64,000 nt of DNA from contig JANCRA010000039.1 in NCBI GenBank assembly GCA_024362935.1, positions 6,201,040 through 6,265,039 on the forward strand, given 5' to 3'. Under the pieces are notes generated by a model, which was not told the DNA's origin, did no database searches, and worked only from the letters and a program-made list of their open reading frames with translations. This DNA is from Setophaga petechia. Taxonomy: Eukaryota; Chordata; Aves; Passeriformes; Parulidae. This document shows positions 52,846 through 64,000 of this stretch, piece after piece (position 1 is the first letter of the stretch; the number at the start of each line of letters is the position of its first letter). A program made the translations under genes and the position numbers.

Positions 52846-55800
52846 AGAAGCATCCTCCCGCTGAGGCTGGGCTGACCTTGCCCTGGTTTATTTAACTGTT
52901 TCACAGACACCTGGCTGCATAATTTGTATTATTCATGGCAGCTGGGTCCAGCTTCACTGATTTCATCATTGTCTTGTTAGCAAAACAGGAGGAGAGATTT
53001 TCCGTTTATTGGGGGGGAAAAAAGATCTGGTAGGGAGTGTGATAAGGCAATTAACTCCATTTCCAGAGCTACAGAGAAAAGTCACAGTGTATAATTTACT
53101 TGAGACTTTCTCCCTGTTTGCAAATTGCACCGTTTCTAAAGATATTGGTCCAGTTATTCAAAATTTTTCATTAATCTCTTAGTAGATAATACTCAACTAC
53201 CAGGTCATCCAAAATGTGAGTATTGCAGTAGCATTGCAACAAAATTCTCCATTTCTGCTGTAATTTATTGTCACTAACAGATGTGGCTACTCAGGTAATT
53301 AACCCAGGATAAAATTCAAATTTGTTACAATATTTGCAATTTGGTTATAATATTTGCAATTCTCAATTTTTACTGTGCTAGTCAGCTCCAAAGGTCACCT
53401 CATCAAGAGGTGGGTGAAAGCATCTGATCTCTGACATAATGGAATTGCTACTTTTATTGTGAGGTTTGGATTTTGGTGATAGAGCACTCAGTGAATACAG
53501 AGAGACAGCAGAAAATAAACACAGATTAAAAGGGAAAAGTTAATGGCCTTCTCAGATCTACTAATCTAACAGCTGGTATCAGCAGGATTTACTCCAAAAT
53601 CTCTTTATCTGTTGGATCTCTGATGGTGCTTTCCCCTGAAATACCAGGTGTGGCAACCCAAAGCATTTAGGAATCACAAGTCACATCTCCCAGCATCAGA
53701 AAATTGGCTTTAAATTCATGTTATTTCTTTTAAAAAAAACTAATTGTTGACATTTTTGGGTCATTCTTTTAGTTTGCCTTCAGATGGCAGAGCCTTCCAG
53801 CAATCACAAGTTTATACTTTTCCACCACCAGCATTAAACAGATACTCTTTTCCTCAGTTTTCTTTGTGAATGAAAGTTTAAGGTCTCTCTCGGCCACAGA
53901 ACCTCCAAAGCTGGGGCTGGAGCTCTCATCCAGGACAAGGCTCCCAGGAGGGTCTGAGGAGCAGTATTACCACCTAGGGATTCCAGAGAGCTCTGAAAGA
54001 GTTTTCTCCAAGTTGGGATGCTCTGACATGTTTCTGTTGGGCCATGGCTGTTTGCCTGTTCACTGTAGGAGTCCTGGCAGGGAAGCAGGTTTTGGAGATG
54101 GTCTTTTTGGCTTAGCTTTTGTTTTCCTACAAAATTATTAGTCTTTGTGGCTCAGCACTGTGTGCCAGCCAGAAATGCTCCACCAGCTGCCTTGTAAAGA
54201 CTGTCACAGCCCCTCCACCATAGGCTCTATGAGCACATTCATCCCCAAGGTGCACCCCTACACCTTTTACTTATTAATCAAATTTGTCATGTTTATCTAT
54301 AGAAGTTTTTCAGCAGACCAAAACCAGAGGAGGATTTGCTGCTCCATGAGCAAATGATTTGTAACAAACACCATGTAAGATAGACAGAGCTGCTCCTCTC
54401 GTTCACGAATTACTCACAGACCACGGGCTTGAAGAGGAAGTTTTTACTTGCTTTGCGAAGTACACACAGATGCATTTCTTTATTATTATTATTTATAACC
54501 TCTTTCACAGTAAAATACACTCCTGAGAGCATCTTTTGCAGAATTCTTGCAGCTTACAGGTTATTTAGTTAGCAATCTGGACAGATGACAGGTTTGGTTG
54601 GTTGGGTTTTTTTTTTTAACTTTCCCCCTTTTTTTAGCAATTGCCTTGACCAGCAAGATTTTTGTCACAGGCTTTAGTCTCTGGGCATTACAAGGTCATA
54701 CAGTTGAAGTTCCTGGCCTCCACTTTTCTCACCAGTCTGCTCAAGAGAGAATATTGCCAAATCAGGCCCTGGGTTTTGCTGGGTGAGCACAGGGCTTTAA
54801 ATCGGACTCTTGGGCAAATGCTCTGGCCCAGCCCTCAGTGATGGAGCTCTGCAAGTGCTCTCCAGCACCATGGAAAAAGTGCTGCTTCCAGAACTGTGTC
54901 TGGAAAGATGGGGGGATTTCTGGAGCCCCTGGAAGCTGTGAGAGATGGACAGGTAACCAGAAACAAGGGCCATGGGCACCCTGAAGGGCTCAGAAGGGTG
55001 TTTCTACACACAGCCTTGAGGTTTGCTTCTATTTCATATTTCACATATAAAGAACCAGGTTTTTCTTTGTGGATAAAACTTTTTTTTCCCTACTTCCATA
55101 GCCAGAATTAAAATGCATTGCCATGTCCTTGGCAGTGCCGTGAGTGGGGGCAGATCCTTGATCCAGTGTTGTGGTCCTTGTCCTGTGGTACATTCACGTG
55201 GAATTTGGAGTTTTCCTTCTTGACCAGCCAGGTGAGGGAGGCTGCTCTGTGGTAGAGCTGCATCCTGCAGGAGTTGTGCAATGAAATGGGCACTGCCACT
55301 CTGTGCCTCAGGAATCTAACAGCTCATTAAAAATAAATAAATAAAAATATGTATTTTTATCCTGAAATCCAGACAGTGCCAGGTGCTAGCAAGATCACTA
55401 CTCAGTCCCTGCCCTCATAGCTCATATGGTCCAGATGTGAGCATATGTGTCCATGTTCTGTATTGATTGGTGCAAATCATGTAACATATGTAAAACCTGT
55501 GAACTGAGCACACACACAATAGCCCTGTGAATCCATTACTGGTAGGCCCAGATGGGTTCCTGGCCTAAATAAACACATTTCAAACGCCTCTAGGTCTGCT
55601 TTCAAAACCAGCACATTGTTTATATAACACAGTGCAGCCAGGCTCCTACCCCTTCTGCTCACCAAACCCTCCCTGCCTTGGAGTTCAGGTACTTCCATTA
55701 CTGCATAAAGAAAATCAGGACATGAATACATTTTTGTAAACATAACTAAGGAAAAGACCTCTTAATTTGTAAATAAGAGTAAAGCATTATTTACATTCAG

Positions 55801-56090
55801 GCACTGTTAGCTGGAAGCATCCACAACATGTCACTCTCAGGCACAGCAAAATAGGCACAGAATAAAAATATCTCTAAAGACCTGGACCTGTAAATGCTGA
55901 GTAATTTTATAGTCGGGAGCAAAAGGGCTTTGAAACATCCTTCCCAGCTGGAGCTGCACATGGGGGATTGCCAAAGTCAGAAATAAAAAGCTGTTTTCCC
56001 TTATCCTGCAGCTGACAAAAAACCCCAGTCAATGAGGTAAGGGAAAGCACGTTTTTGTTTGTTTTGTAGGTGCTGCACATTCATCTGGGG
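52846..56090. other. Non-coding DNA
   Basis: No gene recognised. It contains a 20-bp near-tandem duplication (GTTACAATATTTGCAATTTG and a copy, 53322-53362), a (TTA)n tract at about 54479-54497 and an (AAAT)n tract at about 55328-55345. Confidence 0.5.
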
Positions 56091-56370
56091 AAACCTATTT
56101 TCGACAAGACCCCGCAGCCCGCAGCTTCCCCCGAAAAGACAGAAAGCTTGTGCGGGAGAGGAGGAAGAGGAGAGGAGGAGAAGGCGAAAGAGGAGACGCT
56201 CACGTGGCTCATCAGCTGCCTGCCCCGAGACGGTGTCGGAGCGCCGGCACGCGGTGGCTCTCAATGGCCACCTTTGTTGGCAGGCTCAGGCAGGAGCTGA
56301 CGTGGCACCCGTCGTGTCACCTTGTCCTATCCTCTGTGCCGGACCTTCCGCAGGGGGCGCGGGTCACCTC
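56091..56370. promoter_or_regulatory. CpG-rich, purine-rich patch, possible unannotated promoter
   Basis: G/C-rich with many CpGs and an AGGAGGAAGAGGAGAGGAGG purine tract. Frames of 158 (plus) and 87 (minus) codons overlap here but are low-complexity. By composition it could be a promoter for a non-coding RNA, but no exon structure could be drawn. Confidence 0.35.
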
Positions 56371-59300
56371 CTTTCTACTTTTTTGTATTCTCTTTTAGGG
56401 CTTAGAAAGAAAACGAAAGGAAGGAGAGTGCCCTGGATGGGAGGGAGGAGGTGGAGACATTTCTCCTTCCGTAGGTTTTTCCTGTTTCTTCGTTTCCTTG
56501 TTTTCCGGTTTGCAGTCTCTTGCCCGACGTCTTGAAACGTGGCTACCGCGACACGATGAGGGGAAAGCTGCAATTTTAATGTGTAAACCCGTTTGAATTT
56601 TAAATAAGTCCTTTTTAAAACAACTCAAGAGTGTGTGCCTCTCTCTGCTCTGCCACCCGCAGCCGCTGGCCGTCCCTGGCACCTCTCTGCAGACACCCTC
56701 CCACCCTGGCAAAAGGCAATGTTTACACATGTCACTTATATTTTTAGTGCATCCTAGCCCCAGCTGTGCCTCAGCACATCCTTGTGGGCCAGTTGCCACT
56801 GGGGAACTCACGTCCCCGTAAATATTACTTCATTTCTGGAAAGACTGAGGAAAGAACAATCCCCAAGTGAATCCTGACAGGAGCTGGCTGCCAGGTCCCC
56901 ATTTTCACCAGTCCTTCAGGTTCTTCCAGTTCACGAGGACAAAGTGCAGAGCAAAGGCATTTGTTCTGCAAGTGGCCTCCCAGCCCCTGATCTCTGTGAA
57001 TAAAAACAGCAGTTAAAGCAGTGAGGTGTGATACAGACCCCTCACCCCTGCCTGACAGCAGCACAGAGGGATCATCAGGCTAAATCCATTGGAGTTTGGT
57101 GGCCCTTTGTGGTCTGTTTCTAAAAGGACCTCAAAGAGTTACAACTAACAGTGACCAATTTCCCATTTTCCTTCATTTTTGTCTCAGTTGGCTTGTCCCT
57201 GTACTGCTGGGATGCCACTGAGTGTTGGACAATATCCATTAACATCCTCTCTGAGGGCACAGCCCAAGTGATCCCCAGAAGAAAGGATTTGCACCCCTGT
57301 CTACAGTGACAGTCACTGCTGTTTTTCCTACTCAACATCAGCTCCCTTGAAAACACTCCATAATCAGCTGTCCCCAGTTTAAGCACATCCCGACCAAACA
57401 CAGGACGTGTAATGGATGGAAAGCAAATAATACTTTACCTTTTCCCTGCTGTGGGGGAATCGTGCATTTCACAGGAGAAAAAGGCCAACCTGGGGCCAAA
57501 GTCCAGGGCTCTCCTGAACAGGGGAAGCAATGCCACAGGGGGATTTTCTGAGGATAAAAGCCTGTGGGTGATTAGGAGGTGCTCTACAACAGCAGTGGTA
57601 TCATAGCCTGGGTCAGACAGAGCTCTCAGGCAAGAAGGAAACTTCAGAGCTCCTCTGAAAGACACAGAAATTCTGTGTCCTCATTCTGCAGGGGAATGGG
57701 TGCCCAGAGAAACCAGAACTGCTGCTGGAAGGCAGGTATAGGAGAGCAGGTCATATGCTCCCATTCCCAGCTTTCCATGGCATGATTTATCAAGTGTGAA
57801 AAAAAAAAAAAACCCACAAAAAAAACAAGAAGAAGAAGAAAGAAAAACAAGTAAATAAAGAAATATCATAACCGGATAGAGGCTGTACAGCCTGGACTCC
57901 TCTTTGCCTTCCAGCTTGCCTTGATAATTGTCATTCTGGGAAAGGCTGGAGATGAGATACAGCCCTCAAGTTCAGGAGCTCTAAAGGGGAATGAAAGAAA
58001 AGGCTCTGGATGAAGATAACTGCAGCAGTGATATGACTAATCCGAACATCTTCAGATGTTTTCCCCTCTGCCTGTAAGAGTTATGTGATCCTAAACATCC
58101 TCAAGGGAAAAAAACCCATTCTGGCTAGCAGATGACTAACTGCTTGCAAATAGTACAGACATATTATTATCCATGACAAAAGGCTAAAATATCTAAAATG
58201 ACAGTGCCCCACAGGAGGGCACAAAATGGGCACTCCAGCACTGCTTTTTCCAAAAAACAATTGGGAGCTGCGCAGTGCAAGAGCCTGGCCACAGCCAGAA
58301 TGAGCCTTTTGTTCCAGTGGGCCACTTGCCACCTCGCAGCAATACCCCCAGCAGCAGGGTTGGGCTAGGCAGCCCCAGATCTTTCTGGAAAAGAGGCAAA
58401 GTCAAAATCCTCTCTCTCTCTAACCATTCTGGCTTTTGCGGGGAAGCACCAGCAGGCTGGGCTCACAGCTGATCCTCATCTCCACTTACACAGTGCTTGT
58501 TCTTCAATTCCACTAGGGAGATGTTTATGTGCAGAGCCCATTTGGGCAGGCAGCAAAAAGTCCAAATCTCCTTAGTGGAGATCCTTGGCCAAAAAGCCTT
58601 TTAGAATGCATTATTAGCCACACATTACCCTCAGCACATGTGCAGAGGGCTGTTTCAGTGGAAGTTTCAGTTTTCTAAAGGCAGAAGTCTGTCCTGCATG
58701 CCTGAGGTTTCACCCCCAACCTTTACCTCCATGAGTAGGCTCATCCTTGCTCCTCATCCATCCTCATTTTCTGGTCCTCCCACAATGGGAGAGCCAAGTG
58801 AGTGGGATGCTTCCAAAAGCAGCAGCTGAGGCCAAGGAAATCAGCCTTGGAACAGATGTTACAGAGGAGGAAAGGGATAAAGACATTACTACAGCATGAC
58901 TGGTTAAAAGGTTTTAATCCTGAGTTTCCATTGACAGTTAACTGTAAATCAGCAGAGGAACATTGTTCTCTAACATAAACCCTTGTATTTTTAGATAAAT
59001 ACATTCCACAAATGTTTTGTAAAGGCTGTTTCTTTGCCTAAAGGATCTACTTCTTCCCAAGCCGCAGTGGTACAGCATAAACCACATTACTAGTAACAAT
59101 TGTTCCTGCATTTGTTTCTGGAATATAGATCACACAACACAGTTTATTTGGGAGTGTCTGTGTACTCTTCTATTTTTGTCCTTCTTATTCAGCCTCACAG
59201 CGTAAAACAGGCAACTGTGAGTCCAGGGCAGGACACAGCCCTGTCCTAGAGAGATTACAGTCTCCATCAGATAATACGCTGCAAATTATACATGGTGAGG

Positions 59301-62300
59301 CACAGACCTCAGACTAGCAGCAAGGCAGAACAGCTTGGTTTGGGAAGGAAACTAAGAAAAGGGCCTTAGGACTTGAGGTCTCCCTCAAGTTTTAAGGGAG
59401 ACCTTGAAGGAAGATGGAAATTAAAATTAGGAGGGGGAAACCTAGAAATTTCAAGGACTAAACAAGGTAAGAGAGGGGTTGTACAGCAGAACAGTGAAAA
59501 AAGATGGATGTATACCAGATGAGATCCAGATGCTGAATTTAAGTAGATCTTCTGGTACCTTACTTTGGGCAGGTCAAAGACTCTAAACACTGAATACTTA
59601 AAACCATAGAGACACCAAGAAAAAATGAAAGACAACTTTACTGACCTCCAAAAGTTCCATCACCCCCAAATGAGTGCTGTCTAACAAAATGATCATCCAG
59701 CCAGCCTTGCTCCCAGCTCTCCATTATCACCAGCAGCCTATCTTACTTGTCACCAGCCCCTGCCAGGTGGCACTGGGAGACAGGTGGGATGGGTGGTGCA
59801 GACAGAGCAGCTCCAGCACAGGATGCCTGCACTTCCCCCTTGAACTGGGCCAGTAGAGCATTTCCCATAGCAGCTCCTTCATGTTGTGCCTTCATTGGCA
59901 GGCTCAGCCCAGCAGGAACAAGCCTGGAGGTGCAGCAGAGGCATCAGAGCGAGGACAGGGCAAGATGGAAGTAAGGCAAGGGCAGGGACAGGGGACATAA
60001 TTTATTAGGTCAGTGGGCACACTCAGAAAAACTACACATGATTGCAGGTACATCAGGCTACTTCAGATCTGAAATAGAAGCAATAATCTTAGAGCTAAAT
60101 ACAGACTGAGAATAGTTGTTCTGTGTTAAACTTCATTATATTAATTAGGCAGTTTGAGAGAAAGGGTGATTAGTTCCTGTTGATGAAAGGGAGGATGCTA
60201 GCCAGAGGACAGCTGATGATGTAATTTGTGGCACAAAGAGAGAGTAAGAGAGATAGGAATAATTATTGCCTAGGAATGTCTAGTGATGGCAAAAACCATA
60301 AAGTAATATGCAGTCAATATCTATGTGATTTTCTATCCTGGAGTCAGGAATTTTAGTACTTGGATTGTCTTTTGAAGCAGTTCTGGAGACCTTCCTTGTA
60401 GGTCAGGAGTGAGAGGTTGGAGATGGAGTGGCTGATCTCTTTACTGGGCATTTCTATCCCTTATCAGTTTGTACAAGTTAATTTGAGGTGGTTGCCTGCA
60501 GTTGTTGCCACCAGCCTGCCAAATCTGTCATGCAAAGCACACAGGCAGGGAGTTTGTTCCTGTGGCACAGAGAAACTGGATGAAGTTCCTTATAGCAAAC
60601 AGCCAGGGAAAGTCAGACACTTACAGCGGATTCCAATGGAGACAGACGCAGAAACAACACAGAAAACGGCAATGTCTTGCCCAGAGTCAGCTCTGATCTG
60701 TGGAGTACTTAAGCTATCATCTATGACACCATGCTTCTCTCTAACCTGCCACCTCTGGTTTCCATCAGCATGGCTGAAAACTCCTGGACTGTTGCATTAC
60801 TGAGGTTGCCCAAGCAGCAAATTCGCCCCATTCCGTGGGATGAGAGCACCTCCTGCAACCCTTCCCTGTGTTCTGACATTCCTAAACTCTTGACACTGCA
60901 CCTTTGAAGTGAAGCCAAACAAAGCCTGAGGCCAGGAGGTGCTGGGAGAGGGCACCTCTCTAGCTGGAGCCTTGCATGCGGTGTCTCCCCTGGCACTACA
61001 GCTCCAGCACCACACAGTTCAGAGCTGAGGTCAGGCAGAAGTAGAGTCTGGGTGAAGAGAGGAGCAACATGAAAGCCTGGAGAAGCACAGCAAGTAGCAA
61101 GAAGTGGTGAACAAAGGGAGCAACACAAGACTCGGTCCTACTGAGGATGCTGTGGGAGGAAGAAAAGCTATGGTTATGGGTGTAGCAGGGAATGAATATG
61201 TTCTGCCAAGGAAAGAAGGTGGATTTCCAGGCCTGGTTTTAAAGGCATTAGCCAGCTGATACAAACTTCTCAGAGAAGCTCACAGGGGCACTAAACAACA
61301 ATAATTAAGGCTCTACATTCCCAGAGTCCTCTTTTCTTTTATGCTCTTGGTAATCCTGAAGCCAAGGGGACAAGGGAATGTAGCACAATGAGCTCCATGG
61401 CTTACAGACTGAGTAAATGTAAGAGTGTTCCAAAACTCAGAAAAAAGGAGCTGTGATTCCAAGCCTCTGAAGTGCTAAATCACCAAATGCAAACTACAGC
61501 AAGTTCCACCAAAAATGCAGCCATCAATATGATGGTTGTTTATAACAAACCAAAGCTGACAGAATAAAGGATGGAGGTTGAGGGATGTCTGCACTGCGTG
61601 CCAAGGTTTTTTTAAAAATATTGTACACCTGCCATTTGTTGTGCACACTGATCATATTTTGTCTATGATGTAGAGAACTCGTAGTTCCAAAGGGGATGTG
61701 GTTTATGTTCCTGAGTCTTAATGCTTTTTCCCTTCTGTAAGGCAAAACTCCTTACTACTGTCACTAAAATAAAGCGAAGAGGACAAAAGTCACACAGGCA
61801 CTGTCACGGTAACAGTTTAACTGTTCCTCTCACTGATCTTTGGAAACAGTCTCTTCAGCAGGATTGTACAGATCTGGCACTTCAATTTAGCAAACTTTTT
61901 ATGCAACTCATGAAGGGAATGCAGCCAACTCTGTACACTCAATTTAAATCAATTTGCTGATGATATAAAAAAGAGTGCTGAACCACTGGTTTGCTTCATC
62001 TGCTCCAAAACTACCAACACAAACCCTGAGGTATTTATTCCTGAAACGTTAATAGAACAGTCTGGGGCATCAGATCAGTACATGAACTCTGCTTTGACCC
62101 CGTGTCAGTCCAAACAGCTGATTTAGCAACTCCTTTGGTTACTTGATAGTTCAGAATGTAGCTGGGCTTTTTGCTCCCACCAGGCTTTTGCAGGTTGGGA
62201 TACGGTGGTAGCAGTGAGTGCAGCACTGGGGGATCATCTGTCCTGGCTGTGCACCAAGAGATTGTACAAGCAATTTTCAGCAGCTTTCTAATTTTTTATC

Positions 62301-62329
62301 ATCAAAGAAGGATGATCCTTCCATGGCTT
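56371..62329. other. Non-coding DNA
   Basis: No gene recognised. A purine-rich run (A tract then GAAGAAGAA) is at about 57799-57850. A compound hairpin is at 59371-59404 (AGGTCTCCCT pairs with AGGGAGACCT). Confidence 0.5.
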
Positions 62330-62445
62330 ATAGAACCATAGAATGGTTTGGGTTGGAAGGGACCTTGATAGCTCACCTAGTCCAACTCCCTGCAATGAGC
62401 AGAGACAGCTTCAATTAAATCAGGTGGCTCAGAGCCCCATCCTCA
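62330..62445 (-). mobile_element. CR1 LINE 3' fragment
   Basis: ATAGAACCATAGAATGGTTT, GGGTTGGAAGGGACCTTGAT and GTCCAACTCCCTGCAATGAG, then GGTGGCTCAGAGCCCCATCC: the reverse complement of a CR1 3' end. Confidence 0.8.
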
Positions 62446-64000
62446 ATATGTATGAATTACCTGAGCCGAAACTGAGAACTGAAGAACTTGTATTCATCAA
62501 CCTGCAGTGCCAGGCCCTGGACTCAGCTCCAGGGACCCTGGAGAACAGGACACAGCAAAGGAGCACTACTCTGTGAACTCCACCCATGATTCAGGTTCCC
62601 ACGGCAGAAATAACCAGAGCAGTTTAAGTTTGATGGTCATTACGAGACTCCTGATCAAGAGAGAGGTCTGTTCCCCACCCACAGAATGAACACGGTACAG
62701 ACTGTAGTTATCCCCTGAACTTTCTGTGCAACCATACTGGAGCCTCTGAGCAGCTTCAGGGATCCTAGACTGCAATTTTGAAAAGTTATTGACTTGTGCT
62801 GAATTAAGTGAGCCCTACAGATCAAAGTACCTTGAACTTGTGCTTGGGTGGGGACCTGGGGTGATGTGATAGGAGGCACTAAGCAGCACTGAGGGGGGTC
62901 TCATATTTCTACCCTTTCCTTCACTGTAAATTCAAGTCACTTTCCAAGGTTTAACCCACACTGGGAATTCTAAGGAAGTAAACTGCATGTTCATGTGAGA
63001 AAATACAAAAGAATTTGCACACGTGGGCAAATGCTTTTCCCTGTTTTTATGTCCCTTTGATCAAAGCAAGTGCATTTACCTGACAGCTGAATACTGGGTG
63101 TGCATAAATGACCCCAGCGATTGACCTGGCACTGGGTGAGAACAGAATGTTACAACGTGAATGTTTGGTCTCAGAAGTTCATCACGGAACCTCAGCAGAA
63201 GATAAATAACTGAGTGAAGCAGACTGAACACAAAGCAAGCATCTCTCTTTCCTCTAAGAAGATTAAAAAATCATTCATGCTTAAAGGTTAAAAATCATTA
63301 AAACAAAAAATCTCCACACTTGCATTGAGAGAACTTGAAGTTCTCTTTTTGACTTGTCTCCTTTCAAAACACCAGAACTAAATCCTGCTTGTCAAATCTT
63401 TGTATTGAAAGGTGCTGCAAAAATGTGTGTTCCAATAGATTTTTCCTTGCATGGCCCATCAGACACAGAGCTGGCTGCAGTGGAAAGGAATAAATCAGCC
63501 TGGGAAAAGGATAAGCTTGCTGACCTTTAAACAAATGATCTCAGTTTAAATTACAGGAATAGAAATATTACAGAACACATGAAGAGTCTCCCCTGTCAGA
63601 GTTGCTCAGCCTCTTGCGCAGTTTAGGTATTAGTATCGTGCTGTAAATAGTAAAACAGTAGTAAATATTAAAGTCTAGGCATTCATATAGGAACAATACA
63701 CAGAGCTGGCATTCTCTGTTTTTCAGCAATTGATCCAGCATTTTTCTAATTCCTCTTAAAAGCAAAGTCATCCACTTAAAATGAGGTACCAAGCGATGCA
63801 CTTTTAAGGCCAGTGCTGTCCGCAGCTGTGCTGTGAGTGGAAAGATAAACCAGATGGCAAACTCAATAAAAGGGAGCCAGTTAAACAGAGACAGATGAAT
63901 GCAAAAAAACCCTTTTTGCTGCATTCTTGCTTCTGAACTGGTTGTCATGGCACTGGAAATGGATACCACTATCAGCCTCCCATCTCTGCCCGGCCAGCTC
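62446..64000. other. Non-coding DNA to the window edge
   Basis: No gene recognised. A 133-codon minus-strand frame at 63568-63969 has no motif or splice context and is treated as chance. Confidence 0.5.

Noticed and set aside
56059..56535. 158-codon plus-strand open frame over a CpG-rich patch
   Set aside because: No convincing start and mostly Arg/Glu low complexity from a purine tract. The patch itself is reported as possible regulatory DNA.
63568..63969. 133-codon minus-strand open frame near the window edge
   Set aside because: No recognisable domain, no promoter or splice sites around it; A/T-rich DNA gives such frames by chance.
1..64000. CRISPR array, tRNA or rRNA genes
   Set aside because: No array of regularly spaced short repeats and no tRNA or rRNA-like sequence beyond the retroviral primer sites. 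The host is a vertebrate.

Overview
The window is nuclear DNA of a bird, most likely a songbird (Passeriformes). The evidence is CR1 LINE fragments with the avian CR1 3' end, several young endogenous retroviruses (ERVs) including one whose LTR resembles passerine ERVK-type LTRs, and two vertebrate host genes with normal GT-AG introns: ANKRD40 (minus strand, 1102-5412, five coding exons, 361 codons) and WFIKKN2 (plus strand, 41488-45357, two coding exons, 570 codons). The genes are transcribed away from each other, with about 36 kb between their start codons. I saw no other convincing host gene.

Layout. 1-1101 is ANKRD40 3'UTR, 1102-5412 its coding exons and introns, and about 5085-5600 its CpG-island promoter. 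Then come a 55-bp three-copy minisatellite (5589-5749) and a CR1 copy with an inverted 5' end (5750-6229). From 6489 to 27274 lies a retroviral nest about 20.8 kb long: an old solo LTR (TSD GTGGCC) split by ERV-A (minus strand, TSD ATATCT/ATATAT); the 5' LTR of ERV-A split by ERV-B (minus strand, gammaretrovirus-like pol, tRNA-Arg-like primer site, degenerate 4-bp TSD); and the env of ERV-B split by ERV-C (plus strand, class II-like pol, tRNA-Met-like primer site, perfect TSD GTGGTG). A further solo LTR sits in the gag of ERV-B (23008-23422). LTR divergence falls inward (about 4-5%, 1.2%, 0.2%), matching the nesting order. 27281-41212 is non-coding DNA. WFIKKN2 follows with a TATA box at 41213. 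45358-64000 is mostly non-coding, with CR1 scraps, two CpG-rich patches and a perfect 37-bp palindrome at 50592-50674.

Function. ANKRD40 is an ankyrin-repeat protein with a conserved C-terminal region. WFIKKN2 is a secreted multidomain protein (WAP, Kazal/follistatin, Ig, two Kunitz, NTR) known in mammals to bind GDF8/GDF11. Every retroviral reading frame is broken, so none should give a replicating virus. ERV-C is notable: its LTRs are almost identical, yet it carries at least seven in-frame stops that are all compatible with G-to-A change, which points to damage before or during integration.

Limits: exon boundaries, LTR edges and TSDs were read by eye from the sequence. Family names rest on remembered motifs, not on a database search.
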